Below, in pieces: positions 31,926-40,468 of a DNA stretch of 51,743 nucleotides. Both the position numbers and the translations under genes were made by a program. This DNA comes from DATHTK01 sp035463295 (GTDB lineage Bacteria; Actinomycetota; Rubrobacteria; Rubrobacterales; Rubrobacteraceae). The notes under the pieces are model-generated. The model saw nothing but the letters and a program-made list of their open reading frames with translations. It ran no database searches and was not told the origin of the DNA. The DNA lies in assembly GCA_035463295.1 (NCBI GenBank), contig DATHTK010000055.1, forward strand, positions 1 through 51,743. The letters are read 5' to 3'. Position 1 is the first letter of the stretch. Every line of letters begins with the position of its first letter.

Positions 31926-32888
31926 CTAGCCCTTCCGTCGCCGGCGCAGGGTATCCGTCATGACCGCGAGGGCGATCACGACTCCGATCACCACCTGCTG
32001 CCAGAACGCCGAGACGTTCAACAGGTTCAGCCCGTTTCTCAGGACGCCCAGGATGAGCGCCCCGATCAGGGTTCCCGACGCCGTGCCCGTCCCGCCCGAG
32101 AGGCTCGCGCCCCCGATCACGACCGCCGCGATGGCGTCGAGCTCGAAGGTGAACCCCGACTGCGGCTGGGCCGAGGCGAGCCGCGCCGAGAGCAGGATGC
32201 CGGCTATGCCGGCGAAGAGCCCCGAGAGGGTGTAGATGAGCAGCTTCTGCCGGTCCACGCTTATCCCGGAGAGCCGGGATGCTTCTTCGTTGCCCCCGAT
32301 CGCGTACATACACCGCCCCGAGTAGGTGCTGCGCAGAATGCCGACCGTCAGCGCCCACATCACGATCATGAGGATCACCGGCAAGGGCACGAAGCCGAAG
32401 AGATCGCCGCTGCCAAGCGTCCTTATGGCGCCAGGTATCGGGTTGAGGGGGACGCCACCCGAGATGACCAGTGCGAGGCCCCGGGCCGCGCTCAGCATCG
32501 CCAGGGTAGCGATAAACGGCGGCAGGTTGCCCAGGGTGATGAGCGCGCCGTTGATCAGGCCCGCCAGGGCCGCCGACCCGATGCCGAGCAGCAGGGCGAC
32601 GGGGAGCGGCAGGTTGGCGACCGCGGTCGCCCAGCCGAAGACGATGCCGGCCAATCCCAGAACGCTACCGACCGAGAGGTCGATGCCGCCCGAGACGATC
32701 ACGAACGTCTGGCCGAAGGCGAGGATCGCGATCACCGCTATCTGGGTCCCGACGTTGAAGAGGTTGTTGAATGTCAGGAAGTAGGGCGAGAGGATCGTCA
32801 TGACTACGCACAGCGCGATCAGACCCCCCAGCGGACCGCCGCGCGAGAGCAGCTCGCGGGGGTTTACGCGCTCCGTCAGGCTAGCCAA
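31926..32888 (-). CDS. rbsC: Ribose ABC transporter permease
   Basis: A 320-residue polytopic membrane protein of the BPD-transp-2 family. GQTFVIVSGGIDLSVGSVLG (about residues 58-77) and the cytoplasmic loop AIGGNEEASRLSGISV (about 196-211) are family signatures. The TTG at 32888 has GGAG 6 nt upstream and overlaps the end of rbsA by 8 nt. It forms the channel as a homodimer with RbsA. Confidence 0.94.
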   Translation of the reverse strand: MASLTERVNPRELLSRGGPLGGLIALCVVMTILSPYFLTFNNLFNVGTQIAVIAILAFGQTFVIVSGGIDLSVGSVLGLAGIVFGWATAVANLPLPVALLLGIGSAALAGLINGALITLGNLPPFIATLAMLSAARGLALVISGGVPLNPIPGAIRTLGSGDLFGFVPLPVILMIVMWALTVGILRSTYSGRCMYAIGGNEEASRLSGISVDRQKLLIYTLSGLFAGIAGILLSARLASAQPQSGFTFELDAIAAVVIGGASLSGGTGTASGTLIGALILGVLRNGLNLLNVSAFWQQVVIGVVIALAVMTDTLRRRRKG

Positions 32889-34377
32889 CTGCGGTCTCCG
32901 TCCCCCGGGTAGCGAGCGCCATGACCTTCTCCTGGGTCGCCTCCCCGGCCGCGAGCTCGCCCTGGATACGGCCTCCGCCCATCACCAGCACCCTGTCCGC
33001 CATACCGAGTACCTCCGGAAGATCGCTGGATATCATCAGAATCCCGGCACCGCTCTGTGTCAACTCGTTCATGAGCTCGTAGATCTCGACCTTCGCCCCG
33101 ACGTCCACCCCGCGCGTGGGCTCGTCCATTATGAGGACCCGCGAGTCCGCCAGCAGCCACTTCCCGATGACCACCTTCTGCTGGTTGCCGCCGGAGAGGT
33201 ACCGGATCTCTTGCTCCGGCCCCGGCGTCCTTACCGCCAGGTCCTCGATCATCTCCACCGCACGACGCCTCTGTCCCCGCCGGTCCACGAGTCCTACCCT
33301 GGTGTTCGCTTCGAGCGAGGCGAGCCCGAGGTTCTCCGCCACCGAGAGCGGCGGCACGATCCCCTGCCCCTGCCGGTCCTCCGTGATAAAGCCGATGCCC
33401 CGTCGCTTGGCCTCCCGGGGGGTCGCGCGCTCGATCTTGTGGCCCTCCATCCAGACCTCCCCGGAATCGACGGGGTCGGCACCGAAGATGGCGCGCGCGA
33501 GCTCGGTCCTGCCGGCCCCGACGATCCCGGCTATCCCCACGACCTCCCCAGCCCGCACGGAGAGCGCGACGTCCTCCAGCACGCCCTCTCGCGAGAGGTT
33601 CTTCACCTCGAGCAGCACCTCTCCGGACTCGGAGCGCCGCCGCGGGTATTGGTCCTCTATGGGACGCCCGACCATCATCCGCACGAGCTCCGCGTGGTCC
33701 GTAGTGGCCGGCACCCGGTCGACGAACCGGCCGTCGCGCAGAACGGTGACCCGGTCCCCGATCTCCGTTACCTCGTCGAGGTGGTGCGAGATGAAGACGA
33801 TACCGACCCTCTGTTCCTTGAGACCGCGCACGATCTCGAAGAGCCGCTCGACCTCCTCCCCCGAGAGCGAGGCCGTCGGCTCGTCCATGATCAGTATCCG
33901 CGCGTTCACGCTGAGCGCCTTGGCGATCTCTACCATCTGCCGCTGGGCCACGCCTAGCGAGGAGACGGTCTCGTCCGGCTCCACAAGCACCCTGATTCTC
34001 TCGAGCAGCTCGCGCGCCTCCGCGCGCATATTGCGGCGGTCGACGAGCCCGAACCGGCGGGGCTGGCGGCCGAGGAAGATATTCTCGGCCACGGTAAGCT
34101 CGGGGACGAGGTTGAACTCCTGGTAGATGGTGGAGATGCCCAGAGACTGGGCGTCAGCGGCGGAAGCGATCCGCACCGGCTCACCGTCCAGCAGGATCTC
34201 ACCCTCGTCCGGCCGGTAGGCCCCCGAGAGCATCTTGATAAGGGTGCTCTTGCCGGCGCCGTTCTCGCCCAAGAGCACGTGGACCTCACCCCCTTCGAGC
34301 TCGAAGTCCACCCTGTCGAGCGCCGTTACGCCCGGGAAGCGCTTGGTTATGCCCCGCATCTCGAGCAGCGGGCTCAT
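32881..34377 (-). CDS. rbsA: Ribose ABC transporter ATP-binding protein
   Basis: A 498-residue tandem ATPase. The first cassette has the Walker A GENGAGKSTL and Walker B ILIMDEPTASLSG; the second has the usual degenerate Walker A GIVGAGRTELA and an intact LIMDEPTRGVDVGA. This pattern is typical of sugar importers of the RbsA/MglA family. It is the first gene of rbsA-C-B-K-D. A candidate promoter and a small palindrome lie at 34425-34451. No LacI-type repressor gene is present in the window. Confidence 0.95.
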   Translation of the reverse strand: MSPLLEMRGITKRFPGVTALDRVDFELEGGEVHVLLGENGAGKSTLIKMLSGAYRPDEGEILLDGEPVRIASAADAQSLGISTIYQEFNLVPELTVAENIFLGRQPRRFGLVDRRNMRAEARELLERIRVLVEPDETVSSLGVAQRQMVEIAKALSVNARILIMDEPTASLSGEEVERLFEIVRGLKEQRVGIVFISHHLDEVTEIGDRVTVLRDGRFVDRVPATTDHAELVRMMVGRPIEDQYPRRRSESGEVLLEVKNLSREGVLEDVALSVRAGEVVGIAGIVGAGRTELARAIFGADPVDSGEVWMEGHKIERATPREAKRRGIGFITEDRQGQGIVPPLSVAENLGLASLEANTRVGLVDRRGQRRRAVEMIEDLAVRTPGPEQEIRYLSGGNQQKVVIGKWLLADSRVLIMDEPTRGVDVGAKVEIYELMNELTQSGAGILMISSDLPEVLGMADRVLVMGGGRIQGELAAGEATQEKVMALATRGTETAVG

Positions 34378-34424
34378 GCTCTCACCCCCGACCGCGACAA
34401 GAACGCCGAATAGTTCCCGCAAGG

Positions 34425-34451
34425 ATTCTAAAGGCTGGCACGAGTCCGTGC
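34425..34451 (-). promoter_or_regulatory. Possible promoter and operator of the rbs operon
   Basis: On the minus strand TAGAAT (34425-34430) could be the -10 box; the -35 is poor. Just upstream, GCACG-AGTC-CGTGC (34438-34451) is a perfect short palindrome in the spacer/-35 zone, where a repressor would act. It lies 48 nt before rbsA. Confidence 0.35.
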
Positions 34452-34489
34452 ACGCCGCGCCTCTCTCCGGCGGCGGGTGACGCTCGAGA

Positions 34490-36070
34490 TCAGCCAAATA
34501 TCCTGGGCAACGCCGGGTCGACGACGATGTCCAGCAGGTACGGCCCACCGGCGCCCAGAGCGCGCTCCGCGGCCTCCGGGAGGTCCTCCGAGTCCTTCAC
34601 CCTCTCCGCCTCGACACCGAAGCCGCTCGCGACGGCCACGAGGTCCACGCCGGGCACGTCGAGGCCGGGGACTTCTTCGGCGCCTATAGCGTCCCGGAAA
34701 CCCTTGAGGATCGAGTAGCCACCGTTGTTTATAACGAAGAAGGCGACGTCTGCCCCGTAACGGGCGGCGCTCCAGAGCGCCTGGATCGAGTACATGCTGG
34801 ATCCATCGCCGATCACGCACGCGACGGGGCGCTCCGGCAGGCCGAGCTTGAAACCTACGGAGGCGGGCATAGCGAACCCCAGCCCCCCGGAGGCCGCGGT
34901 GTGGTAGGCGCCGGGAGCGTTCAACCGGACGTACCTCTGGAGCTGCGCTTTGCTCGAGATTGACTCGTCGAAGAGAACCGTCTCCTCCGGCAGCGCTCTC
35001 GAGAGCTCGTACATCGCGTACTCCACCGAGATCGGGTTGGAGTCCTCGGGCGCCGGTGGCTCCTCCCAGCCCGGCGGCAGCGGACGGCTACTCTCGGGAA
35101 GCAGATCGAGGAGCTTCCGAATCGCCGCTCGTACGTCGCCGACGACGCCCGTCCCGACGGCGGCCCGGGCGGCTTCCTCGGGGTCGTCGGTGACCTGGAA
35201 GAGGCGCGTGCCCTCCTCGACCGTTGGCCCGGGGACGTAGGGGTAGTAGAGAAAGACCGGCGCACCCAGGACGAGCACGACGTCGTGGCCGGAGAGCTGA
35301 CGCGCGATCTGCTTCTGAGCGTAGGGGAGGTGCCCCCGGAAGAGCGGGTGTCGCTGGGGGAAGCTGGTGAGCGCGGGGATCGGGTCCTGCCACACCGTCG
35401 CCCGCAATTTCTCTGCGAGCGCTACCGCCTCCTCGAAAGCCCCGCTGCGGGCTACACCCGCCCCGACTACGAGGGCGGGATGGCGCGCCTCGCGCACGGC
35501 CTCCGCCACCCTCTCCAGCGCCTCCGCGTCGGGCGCGGTCTCATGCGAAATCTCGCGCGCGGGGAGCGGCTCGGCCCCGGCGTCCCAGTCGTCCATCGGG
35601 ATCGAAAGAAAGACGGGACCCCGGGGCGGCTGCATCGCGGTGTGGTAGGCGCGCAGGATCTCACGCGGCACGTCTTCGGCCCGCAGCGGCTCGTGGCTTC
35701 GCTTGACGTAGGGTCTCGCGAGCTCTACGAGGCTGCCGCCGAGCAGTGGCTCGAGGGCGACGTGCCGCCGGTCCTGCTGCCCGGCGGTGACCACGAGCGG
35801 TGTCTTGTCGTGGTGGGCCGTCACCATCGCCCCCATGGCGTTCCCGAGGCCCGCCGCGGTGTGCAGGTTGACCAGGGCCGCGTTCCCGGTCGCCCGGGCG
35901 AACCCTTCCGCCATCGCGAGCACCGTCGCCTCCTGGAGGCCCAGAACGTAAGAGAAGTCCTCCGGGAAGCTCTTCAGGAACGGCAGCTCCGTCGAGCCGG
36001 GGTTGCCGAAGACAGTCGTGAGCCCGAGCTCTCGCAATAGGTCGATGGTGACCTCGCGAACCGTGGCCAT
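34490..36070 (-). CDS. ThDP-dependent decarboxylase (benzoylformate decarboxylase-like)
   Basis: A 526-residue thiamine-diphosphate enzyme. The N-terminal domain has FGNPGSTELPFL and the cofactor-activating Glu in LGLQEATVLAMAEGFARATG (about residue 47); HTAAGLGNAMGAM is typical of the benzoylformate decarboxylase group. The C-terminal cofactor motif starts GDGSSMYSIQALWSAARYG and ends in NN. It probably decarboxylates a 2-oxo acid, with benzoylformate the nearest well-known substrate; other oxo acids are equally possible. GGAGGG precedes the ATG at 36070. It is apparently monocistronic, upstream of the rbs operon. Confidence 0.87.
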   Translation of the reverse strand: MATVREVTIDLLRELGLTTVFGNPGSTELPFLKSFPEDFSYVLGLQEATVLAMAEGFARATGNAALVNLHTAAGLGNAMGAMVTAHHDKTPLVVTAGQQDRRHVALEPLLGGSLVELARPYVKRSHEPLRAEDVPREILRAYHTAMQPPRGPVFLSIPMDDWDAGAEPLPAREISHETAPDAEALERVAEAVREARHPALVVGAGVARSGAFEEAVALAEKLRATVWQDPIPALTSFPQRHPLFRGHLPYAQKQIARQLSGHDVVLVLGAPVFLYYPYVPGPTVEEGTRLFQVTDDPEEAARAAVGTGVVGDVRAAIRKLLDLLPESSRPLPPGWEEPPAPEDSNPISVEYAMYELSRALPEETVLFDESISSKAQLQRYVRLNAPGAYHTAASGGLGFAMPASVGFKLGLPERPVACVIGDGSSMYSIQALWSAARYGADVAFFVINNGGYSILKGFRDAIGAEEVPGLDVPGVDLVAVASGFGVEAERVKDSEDLPEAAERALGAGGPYLLDIVVDPALPRIFG

Positions 36071-36238
36071 AACACGCCCTCCCTCACCCGATTCCCTGCC
36101 GTGCGAGCCAATATACCAGAGGGCAGAGGGTCCGGCCCCGCTGGCGCCCGGCGACGGGCATCTGGTCAAAGGGGAGCTACGAGGAGCAGCGCCGGCAACT
36201 CACCGTGGACGCCGCCCGGTACCGGGGTACAGAGCAGA

Positions 36239-36306
36239 GAGCGGCCGCCCCCGAACTCCGGGAGCGGCCGCTCGGATGGTGGGTCTCTCCTTCTCTCGGA
36301 GAGACC
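36239..36306. terminator. Two strong hairpins between convergently spaced transcripts
   Basis: GGTCTCTCC (36282-36290) pairs perfectly with GGAGAGACC (36298-36306). Next to it GAGCGGCCGC (36239-36248) can pair with the second copy at 36262-36273, itself a perfect 12-bp palindrome. They lie 15 nt after the stop of the secreted-protein gene on the minus strand and probably end its transcript. No T-run is present. Confidence 0.6.
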
Positions 36307-36320
36307 GCCGCATCTCTACG

Positions 36321-36908
36321 CTAGAGCGTGCGGCACTGTCCTTCCTTGTCGCCCGCCTTGTTGCCGCCTCCGACCGGCGCAGGGTTGTTCTGCTTGCACT
36401 GGAGGTTCTCCGCGATGGTGTTGTTCTTTAGCACCACGCCTCCGGTGTTCTGGAAGGCCTGCAAATTGGCGAGGATAGTGCTTCCCCGGGAGACCATCTT
36501 GGCCTTGTTGGACTCGATCTGAAGGTCACCGTTGATCCGGCTGGCGACGACCTTGCCGTTACCGCCACTCCGCCCGTTCTCGAGCTGGACGTTGCCGCCG
36601 ATCCTGGAGCCAGCCTTGAGCACTACGACCTGGAAGCCCTCGCTCTGGACGTTGCCGACGACCCTTATTCCGCTCGCGAAGAGCTTCGCCCCGTTAGCGA
36701 CCTTGACGGTGCCTTTGACCCTCGTACCGTTCAAGGTACACGTCGCGCCCTGGGGAACCAGCAGGTTGTCCACCGTGGTGGCACCTATGGTCCCCCTGCA
36801 CTTCCTCTCCTCCGCCTGCGCTGCTGGCGCTAGCGCCAGCAGCGCCAGCACGCTCACCGTCAGGGCGAAGAGCCCCGTAAACGTTATCGCCGTGAACCTA
36901 CTAGCCAT
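36321..36908 (-). CDS. Secreted repeat protein, beta-solenoid-like
   Basis: A 195-residue exported protein. The signal peptide (LFALTVSVLALLALAPAAQA) is cleaved near residue 32. The mature part has short repeating units with the pattern V-N-x-L-hydrophobic or G-x-V (NLLVPQGATCTLNGTRVKGT, VVGNVQSEG, RIGGNVQLENG, RINGDLQIESN, ILANLQAFQN, TIAENLQCKQN), suggesting a small beta-solenoid. Four cysteines could form two disulfides. The GGAGGGA site supports the ATG at 36908. Role unknown, probably extracellular or wall-linked. Confidence 0.75.
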   Translation of the reverse strand: MASRFTAITFTGLFALTVSVLALLALAPAAQAEERKCRGTIGATTVDNLLVPQGATCTLNGTRVKGTVKVANGAKLFASGIRVVGNVQSEGFQVVVLKAGSRIGGNVQLENGRSGGNGKVVASRINGDLQIESNKAKMVSRGSTILANLQAFQNTGGVVLKNNTIAENLQCKQNNPAPVGGGNKAGDKEGQCRTL

Positions 36909-37036
36909 CTGTTCCCTCCTTGGTTTGTGCCAGCGAGACTCGAGACCGAGCCGAGCGGGCCGCTTGCTCTGTACCCCGTATATGAATAGTGCCGAGCCGC
37001 CTCAAGTTCTCGTCGCCGGATACTGCGTGTCGTTGT

Positions 37037-37255
37037 TTATGCCCCCCCGATCGTGGCGTTCGGCTTCAGCTTGACGACGGTCTGCCGGGGCACGGTCTTG
37101 CCCCAACCATCGTCGTCGCGCGCGGTGCCAGCCCAGTAGACGCAGAAGACCGCCACGCGGGGCACGGCGGAGATCATCGGAGACCAGGGCTCTCTGCCGA
37201 GGCGGTCGTTCGTTCCGAGCTCAACATCATGCCTTCCTCCCGAAGAGCAACTCAC
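37037..37255 (-). CDS. Uncertain 72-codon ORF in a decayed region
   Basis: GTG-initiated frame with no recognisable domain; the last 40 codons (AVFCVYWAGTARDDDGWGKT...) have a protein-like composition. No Shine-Dalgarno site precedes the GTG. A GGGAGGAAGG site in the same place instead serves an ATG in another frame that stops after 17 codons. It may be a fragment of a lost gene or a frameshifted one. The sequence around it (36909-37977) holds only the repeats at 37272-37328 and the sigma-factor remnant. Confidence 0.25.
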   Translation of the reverse strand: MSCSSGGRHDVELGTNDRLGREPWSPMISAVPRVAVFCVYWAGTARDDDGWGKTVPRQTVVKLKPNATIGGA

Positions 37256-37271
37256 GGCAATCGCCGCTAGT

Positions 37272-37328
37272 TATCACCCTACCCAAGTATCGTTAGAGCA
37301 GGGTGATACGGGCGTTAGAGTTCTCTAA
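37272..37328. repeat. Cluster of inverted and direct repeats in intergenic DNA
   Basis: TATCACCCT (37272-37280) and AGGGTGATA (37300-37308) form a perfect 9-bp inverted repeat with a 19-nt loop. TTAGAGTTCTCTAA (37315-37328) is a second palindrome. On the minus strand CTCTAACG occurs twice with a 22-nt period. The cluster could be a regulatory site or the end of a lost mobile element; no transposase gene is near. Confidence 0.5.
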
Positions 37329-37536
37329 TCCTCCCGATGAGGGGGTTATCGCTTGCCGATGATGAAGAAGGGTAGAGATCCTTGAGATCCAATTGTGCTG
37401 CGCGCGGGCCCTCCGCCACTCCCTGCTTCCCCTCGCGTACCACTCATCCACGAGCGTCGCGGCGCCAGCTCCGAGAAAAGCGCGGGTCAACCCGAGAATT
37501 TCGATTCGCAGGCGCTCAGGACCACGAGGGCGCCGT

Positions 37537-37899
37537 TCAGGTCCGGTTCCATGACGTCGGTCGCGACCGGCCAGCCGTCGTGTAGGCTAGCGGAGAGACG
37601 GACAAATATGCTCTGCGCGCAAGATCTACCCAGTGGCCCGTCAGAGCCCGCCTCAGGCTCTTCGGGCAGCGGACGCGGGTGGGCCCGATGCTACCGACGG
37701 GCATCCCCAGGCCTTCGGAGGCCCCGGCGTAGGAGGGCCGCCCGGGGTCGAAATAGAGGGCGAGGAGGAGCTCGCGGCACTGCTCGGCCAGGAGGGAGAG
37801 GCCCTGGTCGAGCACGCTCGACCATGCCCACGACTCACCGTTGCGGCAAGCCAGGATCAGGTCTCTCCGACGCAACCACGGCCAACCATGATAGAGCAT
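37537..37899 (-). pseudogene. ECF sigma factor gene with a large internal deletion
   Basis: The 120-codon frame joins an N-terminal ECF piece (RRRDLILACRNGESWAW, then SSVLDQ) directly to a sigma region 4 (LLAEQCRELLLALYFDP, GASEGLGMPVGSIGPTR, CPKSLRRAL). Region 2, which binds the -10 element and core polymerase, is missing, so about 100 codons were lost in frame. The product would not work as a sigma factor. The short tail after region 4 is not family-like. Confidence 0.6.
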
Positions 37900-37977
37900 C
37901 GTCCCGGACGCGACCCGAGCTTGAAGGGACAGATTCCCGTTACAATGAGCGCACGCGAGAGGGAAAGGGGAGATGGC

Positions 37978-38955
37978 ATGAAGGCTATAAGGGTGAACGA
38001 GAACGGCGGCCCGGAGGTGCTGACCTACGAGGATGTGGACGTCCCGGAGCCGGGGCCGGGTGAGGCGCGGGTACGCCTCGCCGCCTCGGGCGTGAACTTC
38101 ATAGACGTCTACCAGCGGACCGGTCTCTACCCCGTCGAGACCCCCTTCACCCTCGGTCAGGAGGGTGCGGGCGAGGTGGACGCTGTCGGAGAGGGGGTCG
38201 AGGACCTCGCACCGGGAGACTACGTCGCCTTCGCGAGCGTGCTCGGGGCCTACGCCGAGTACGCCGTCGTGCCGGCGCACAAGCTCGTGCCGTTCAACGT
38301 CACGCTCGTCGAGGCGAGGGTGGCGGCGGCGGTGATGCTCCAGGGGATGACGGCCCACTACCTCACACACAGCACCTTCCCGCTGGAGGAGGGGCAGACG
38401 GCGCTCGTGCACGCCGCGGCCGGGGGCGTCGGGCTCCTGCTGTGCCAGATGGCCAAGATGCGTGGGGCGTCCGTGATCGGGACCGCTGGTAGCGAGGAGA
38501 AGGCGCGGCTAGCCAGAGAAGCCGGGGCGGACGAGGTGATCCTCTACAGGGAGCAGGACTTCGCCGAGGAGACCCGGCGCATAACCGGTGGCGAGGGCGT
38601 CGACGTCGTCTACGACTCCGTCGGCAAGGACACCTTCGCCGGGAGCCTCGACGCCCTCAAGCGCCGGGGATACATGGTGCTCTTCGGCGCCTCCAGCGGC
38701 CCCGTGCCGCCGTTTGATCTCCAGACCCTCAACAAGAAGGGCGGCCTCTTCGTAACCCGGCCGGCGCTCGTCCACTACACCGCGAGCCGCGAGGAGTTGC
38801 TGTGGCGCGCCGAGAGCCTCTTCGCCTGGATCGGCAACAACGCCCTCGACGTGCGTATCGGCGGCACGTATCCGCTCGCCGACGCTGCGCGGGCTCACGA
38901 GGACCTCGAGGGCCGCAGGACGACCGGCAAGCTGATCCTCATCCCGCAGGAGTAG
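37978..38955 (+). CDS. Zinc-independent quinone oxidoreductase (MDR superfamily)
   Basis: A 325-residue NADPH-dependent reductase of the QOR/zeta-crystallin type. The GroES-like domain comes first (MKAIRVNENGGPEVLTYEDV, then SGVNFIDVYQRTGLYP); the nucleotide site is VHAAAGGVGLLLCQMAK (about residues 144-160). Zinc-binding Cys/His of alcohol dehydrogenases are absent. It would reduce quinones or enals by one- or two-electron steps. The ATG at 37978 has GGGGAG upstream. The F420-type luciferase-like gene follows 2 nt later and is cotranscribed. Confidence 0.92.
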   Translation: MKAIRVNENGGPEVLTYEDVDVPEPGPGEARVRLAASGVNFIDVYQRTGLYPVETPFTLGQEGAGEVDAVGEGVEDLAPGDYVAFASVLGAYAEYAVVPAHKLVPFNVTLVEARVAAAVMLQGMTAHYLTHSTFPLEEGQTALVHAAAGGVGLLLCQMAKMRGASVIGTAGSEEKARLAREAGADEVILYREQDFAEETRRITGGEGVDVVYDSVGKDTFAGSLDALKRRGYMVLFGASSGPVPPFDLQTLNKKGGLFVTRPALVHYTASREELLWRAESLFAWIGNNALDVRIGGTYPLADAARAHEDLEGRRTTGKLILIPQE

Positions 38956-38957
38956 CT

Positions 38958-39992
38958 GTGAAGCTCGACGCGGGCCTCGGCGTCGAGGGCGACTACCTCG
39001 GGAATGTCAGAGAGGCTGCCCGCACCGCTGACGACCTGGGCTTCGCCGGCCTCTGGACGAACGAGACCAAGCATGACGGGTTCCTGCCGCTCGCGATCGC
39101 CGCGGAGGCATCGGAGAGGATAGAGCTCGGCACGTCGGTCGCCATCGCCTTCTCCCGCTCGCCGATGGAGCTCGCCCAGACCGCCTGGGACCTGCAGCAC
39201 CTCTCGAACGGACGCTTTATCCTCGGCCTCGGCACCCAGGTCAAGGCGCACGTTACGCGCCGCTTCTCGATGCCCTGGGACAGACCCGTCGCCCGGCTGC
39301 GAGACTACATCCTGGCGCTGCGTGCGATCTGGCACTCGTTCCAGACGGACGAACCCCTGCGTTACGAAGGCGAGTTCTACCGCCACACCCTCCTGACGCC
39401 GTTCTTCGACCCCGGACCAATAGACCACCCCCAGATCCCTATCTACATAGCCGGCGTAAACACCGCACTCGCTACCCTGGCGGGAGAGCTCTGCGACGGC
39501 TTCCACGTCCACCCCTTCCACTCGCCGGAGTACCTGCGCGAGACCGTCGAGCCGGCCATATCCGAGGGCGCGAAAAAACGAGGCAGAGAGCCGGGCGAGG
39601 TCGAGCGCGCCACCAGCGTCTTCGTAATCACCGGGGAGGACGAGGCGGAGGTAGAGGCGTCGCGGGAGCGAATCCGCTCGCAGATAGCCTTCTACGCCTC
39701 CACCCCGACTTACCGGGTTGTTCTTGAGGCGCACGGCTGGGAGGAGGTCGGCGGGGAGCTTGGCGGCCTTGCCAGGGAGAAGAGATGGGATGAGATGCCG
39801 AAGCTCGTCACAGACGAGATGCTCGGGGCCTTTGCCATCGAGGCACCGCCAGATGAGATCGGGGGCGCCCTGCGCGAGCGATACACCGGTCTCGTGGACC
39901 GCGTCGCCCTCTACCTGTCCTTCGTGCCGGGGGAGAGAGACGCTTTCTGGCGCACGGTGATAGAGGGGACGATATCCGGTCCCCTGCAGTAG
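38958..39992 (+). CDS. Luciferase-like (LLM) F420-dependent oxidoreductase
   Basis: A 344-residue TIM-barrel protein of the LLM superfamily, of the kind that uses F420 (MSMEG_2256-like group). Typical pieces are LGFAGLWTNETKHDGFLPLA, the LGTSVAIAFSRSPMELAQ strand-helix and NGRFILGLGTQVKAHVTRRF. It probably reduces or oxidises an unknown substrate with F420, which this organism can make (fbiC, cofCDE). The GTG at 38958 has CAGGAG 6 nt upstream. Use of FMN instead of F420 cannot be excluded by eye. Confidence 0.87.
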   Translation: MKLDAGLGVEGDYLGNVREAARTADDLGFAGLWTNETKHDGFLPLAIAAEASERIELGTSVAIAFSRSPMELAQTAWDLQHLSNGRFILGLGTQVKAHVTRRFSMPWDRPVARLRDYILALRAIWHSFQTDEPLRYEGEFYRHTLLTPFFDPGPIDHPQIPIYIAGVNTALATLAGELCDGFHVHPFHSPEYLRETVEPAISEGAKKRGREPGEVERATSVFVITGEDEAEVEASRERIRSQIAFYASTPTYRVVLEAHGWEEVGGELGGLAREKRWDEMPKLVTDEMLGAFAIEAPPDEIGGALRERYTGLVDRVALYLSFVPGERDAFWRTVIEGTISGPLQ

Positions 39993-40009
39993 CGGCAGAG
40001 CCCGGATAA

Positions 40010-40027
40010 ATCATGCATTTGCGTGAT
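40010..40027. promoter_or_regulatory. Palindrome upstream of the receiver-domain gene
   Basis: ATCATGCATTTGCGTGAT has 8-nt arms matching at 7 positions around a TT centre. It lies 65 nt before the TTG at 40092 and could be an operator. Confidence 0.35.
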
Positions 40028-40091
40028 GAAAAACGCCGGTCGTCGGTGGAAGATACCGTAGGAAGGGGATCTAGAGCTGGAAGGACGGAGC

Positions 40092-40460
40092 TTGAAGCGC
40101 GTTCTGCTCGTCGAGGACCACGGTTCCTTTCGCCGGGCCCTCGCCATGTTCCTCGAGCGCAAGACGGACCTCAAAGTAGTCGGGGAGGCCGGTTCGGTTG
40201 CGGAGGGGCTCCGGCTCGCGCGCGAAGGCGCGCGGTTCGACGTAGCGGTCATCGACCTCGGTCTGCCCGACGGGGACGGGGTGGTTCTGATCCGCGAGCT
40301 CCGTCGGCATCAGCCCGACGCGTCGATCCTCGTGCTCTCCGTCTCCCTCGAGCGGGATCACCTCGCGCGAGCCCGCGAAGCCGGGGCTAACGAGGTCCTC
40401 GGCAAGGAGGCGCGCCCGGAGAAGCTCGTCGCCACCGTCAAGCGCCTCGCCGGCGCCTAG
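40092..40460 (+). CDS. Single-domain response regulator (receiver only)
   Basis: A 122-residue CheY-like receiver with no output domain. The acidic pocket (VEDH near residue 7), the phospho-acceptor Asp in VIDLGLPDGDG (about residue 56), the switch Ser (LSVS) and the conserved Lys (LGKEA) are all present, so it should be phosphorylated. The TTG start has GGAAGGA upstream. No histidine kinase lies nearby. It may work in a phosphorelay or by protein contacts. Confidence 0.88.
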   Translation: MKRVLLVEDHGSFRRALAMFLERKTDLKVVGEAGSVAEGLRLAREGARFDVAVIDLGLPDGDGVVLIRELRRHQPDASILVLSVSLERDHLARAREAGANEVLGKEARPEKLVATVKRLAGA

Positions 40461-40468
40461 AGACTACC

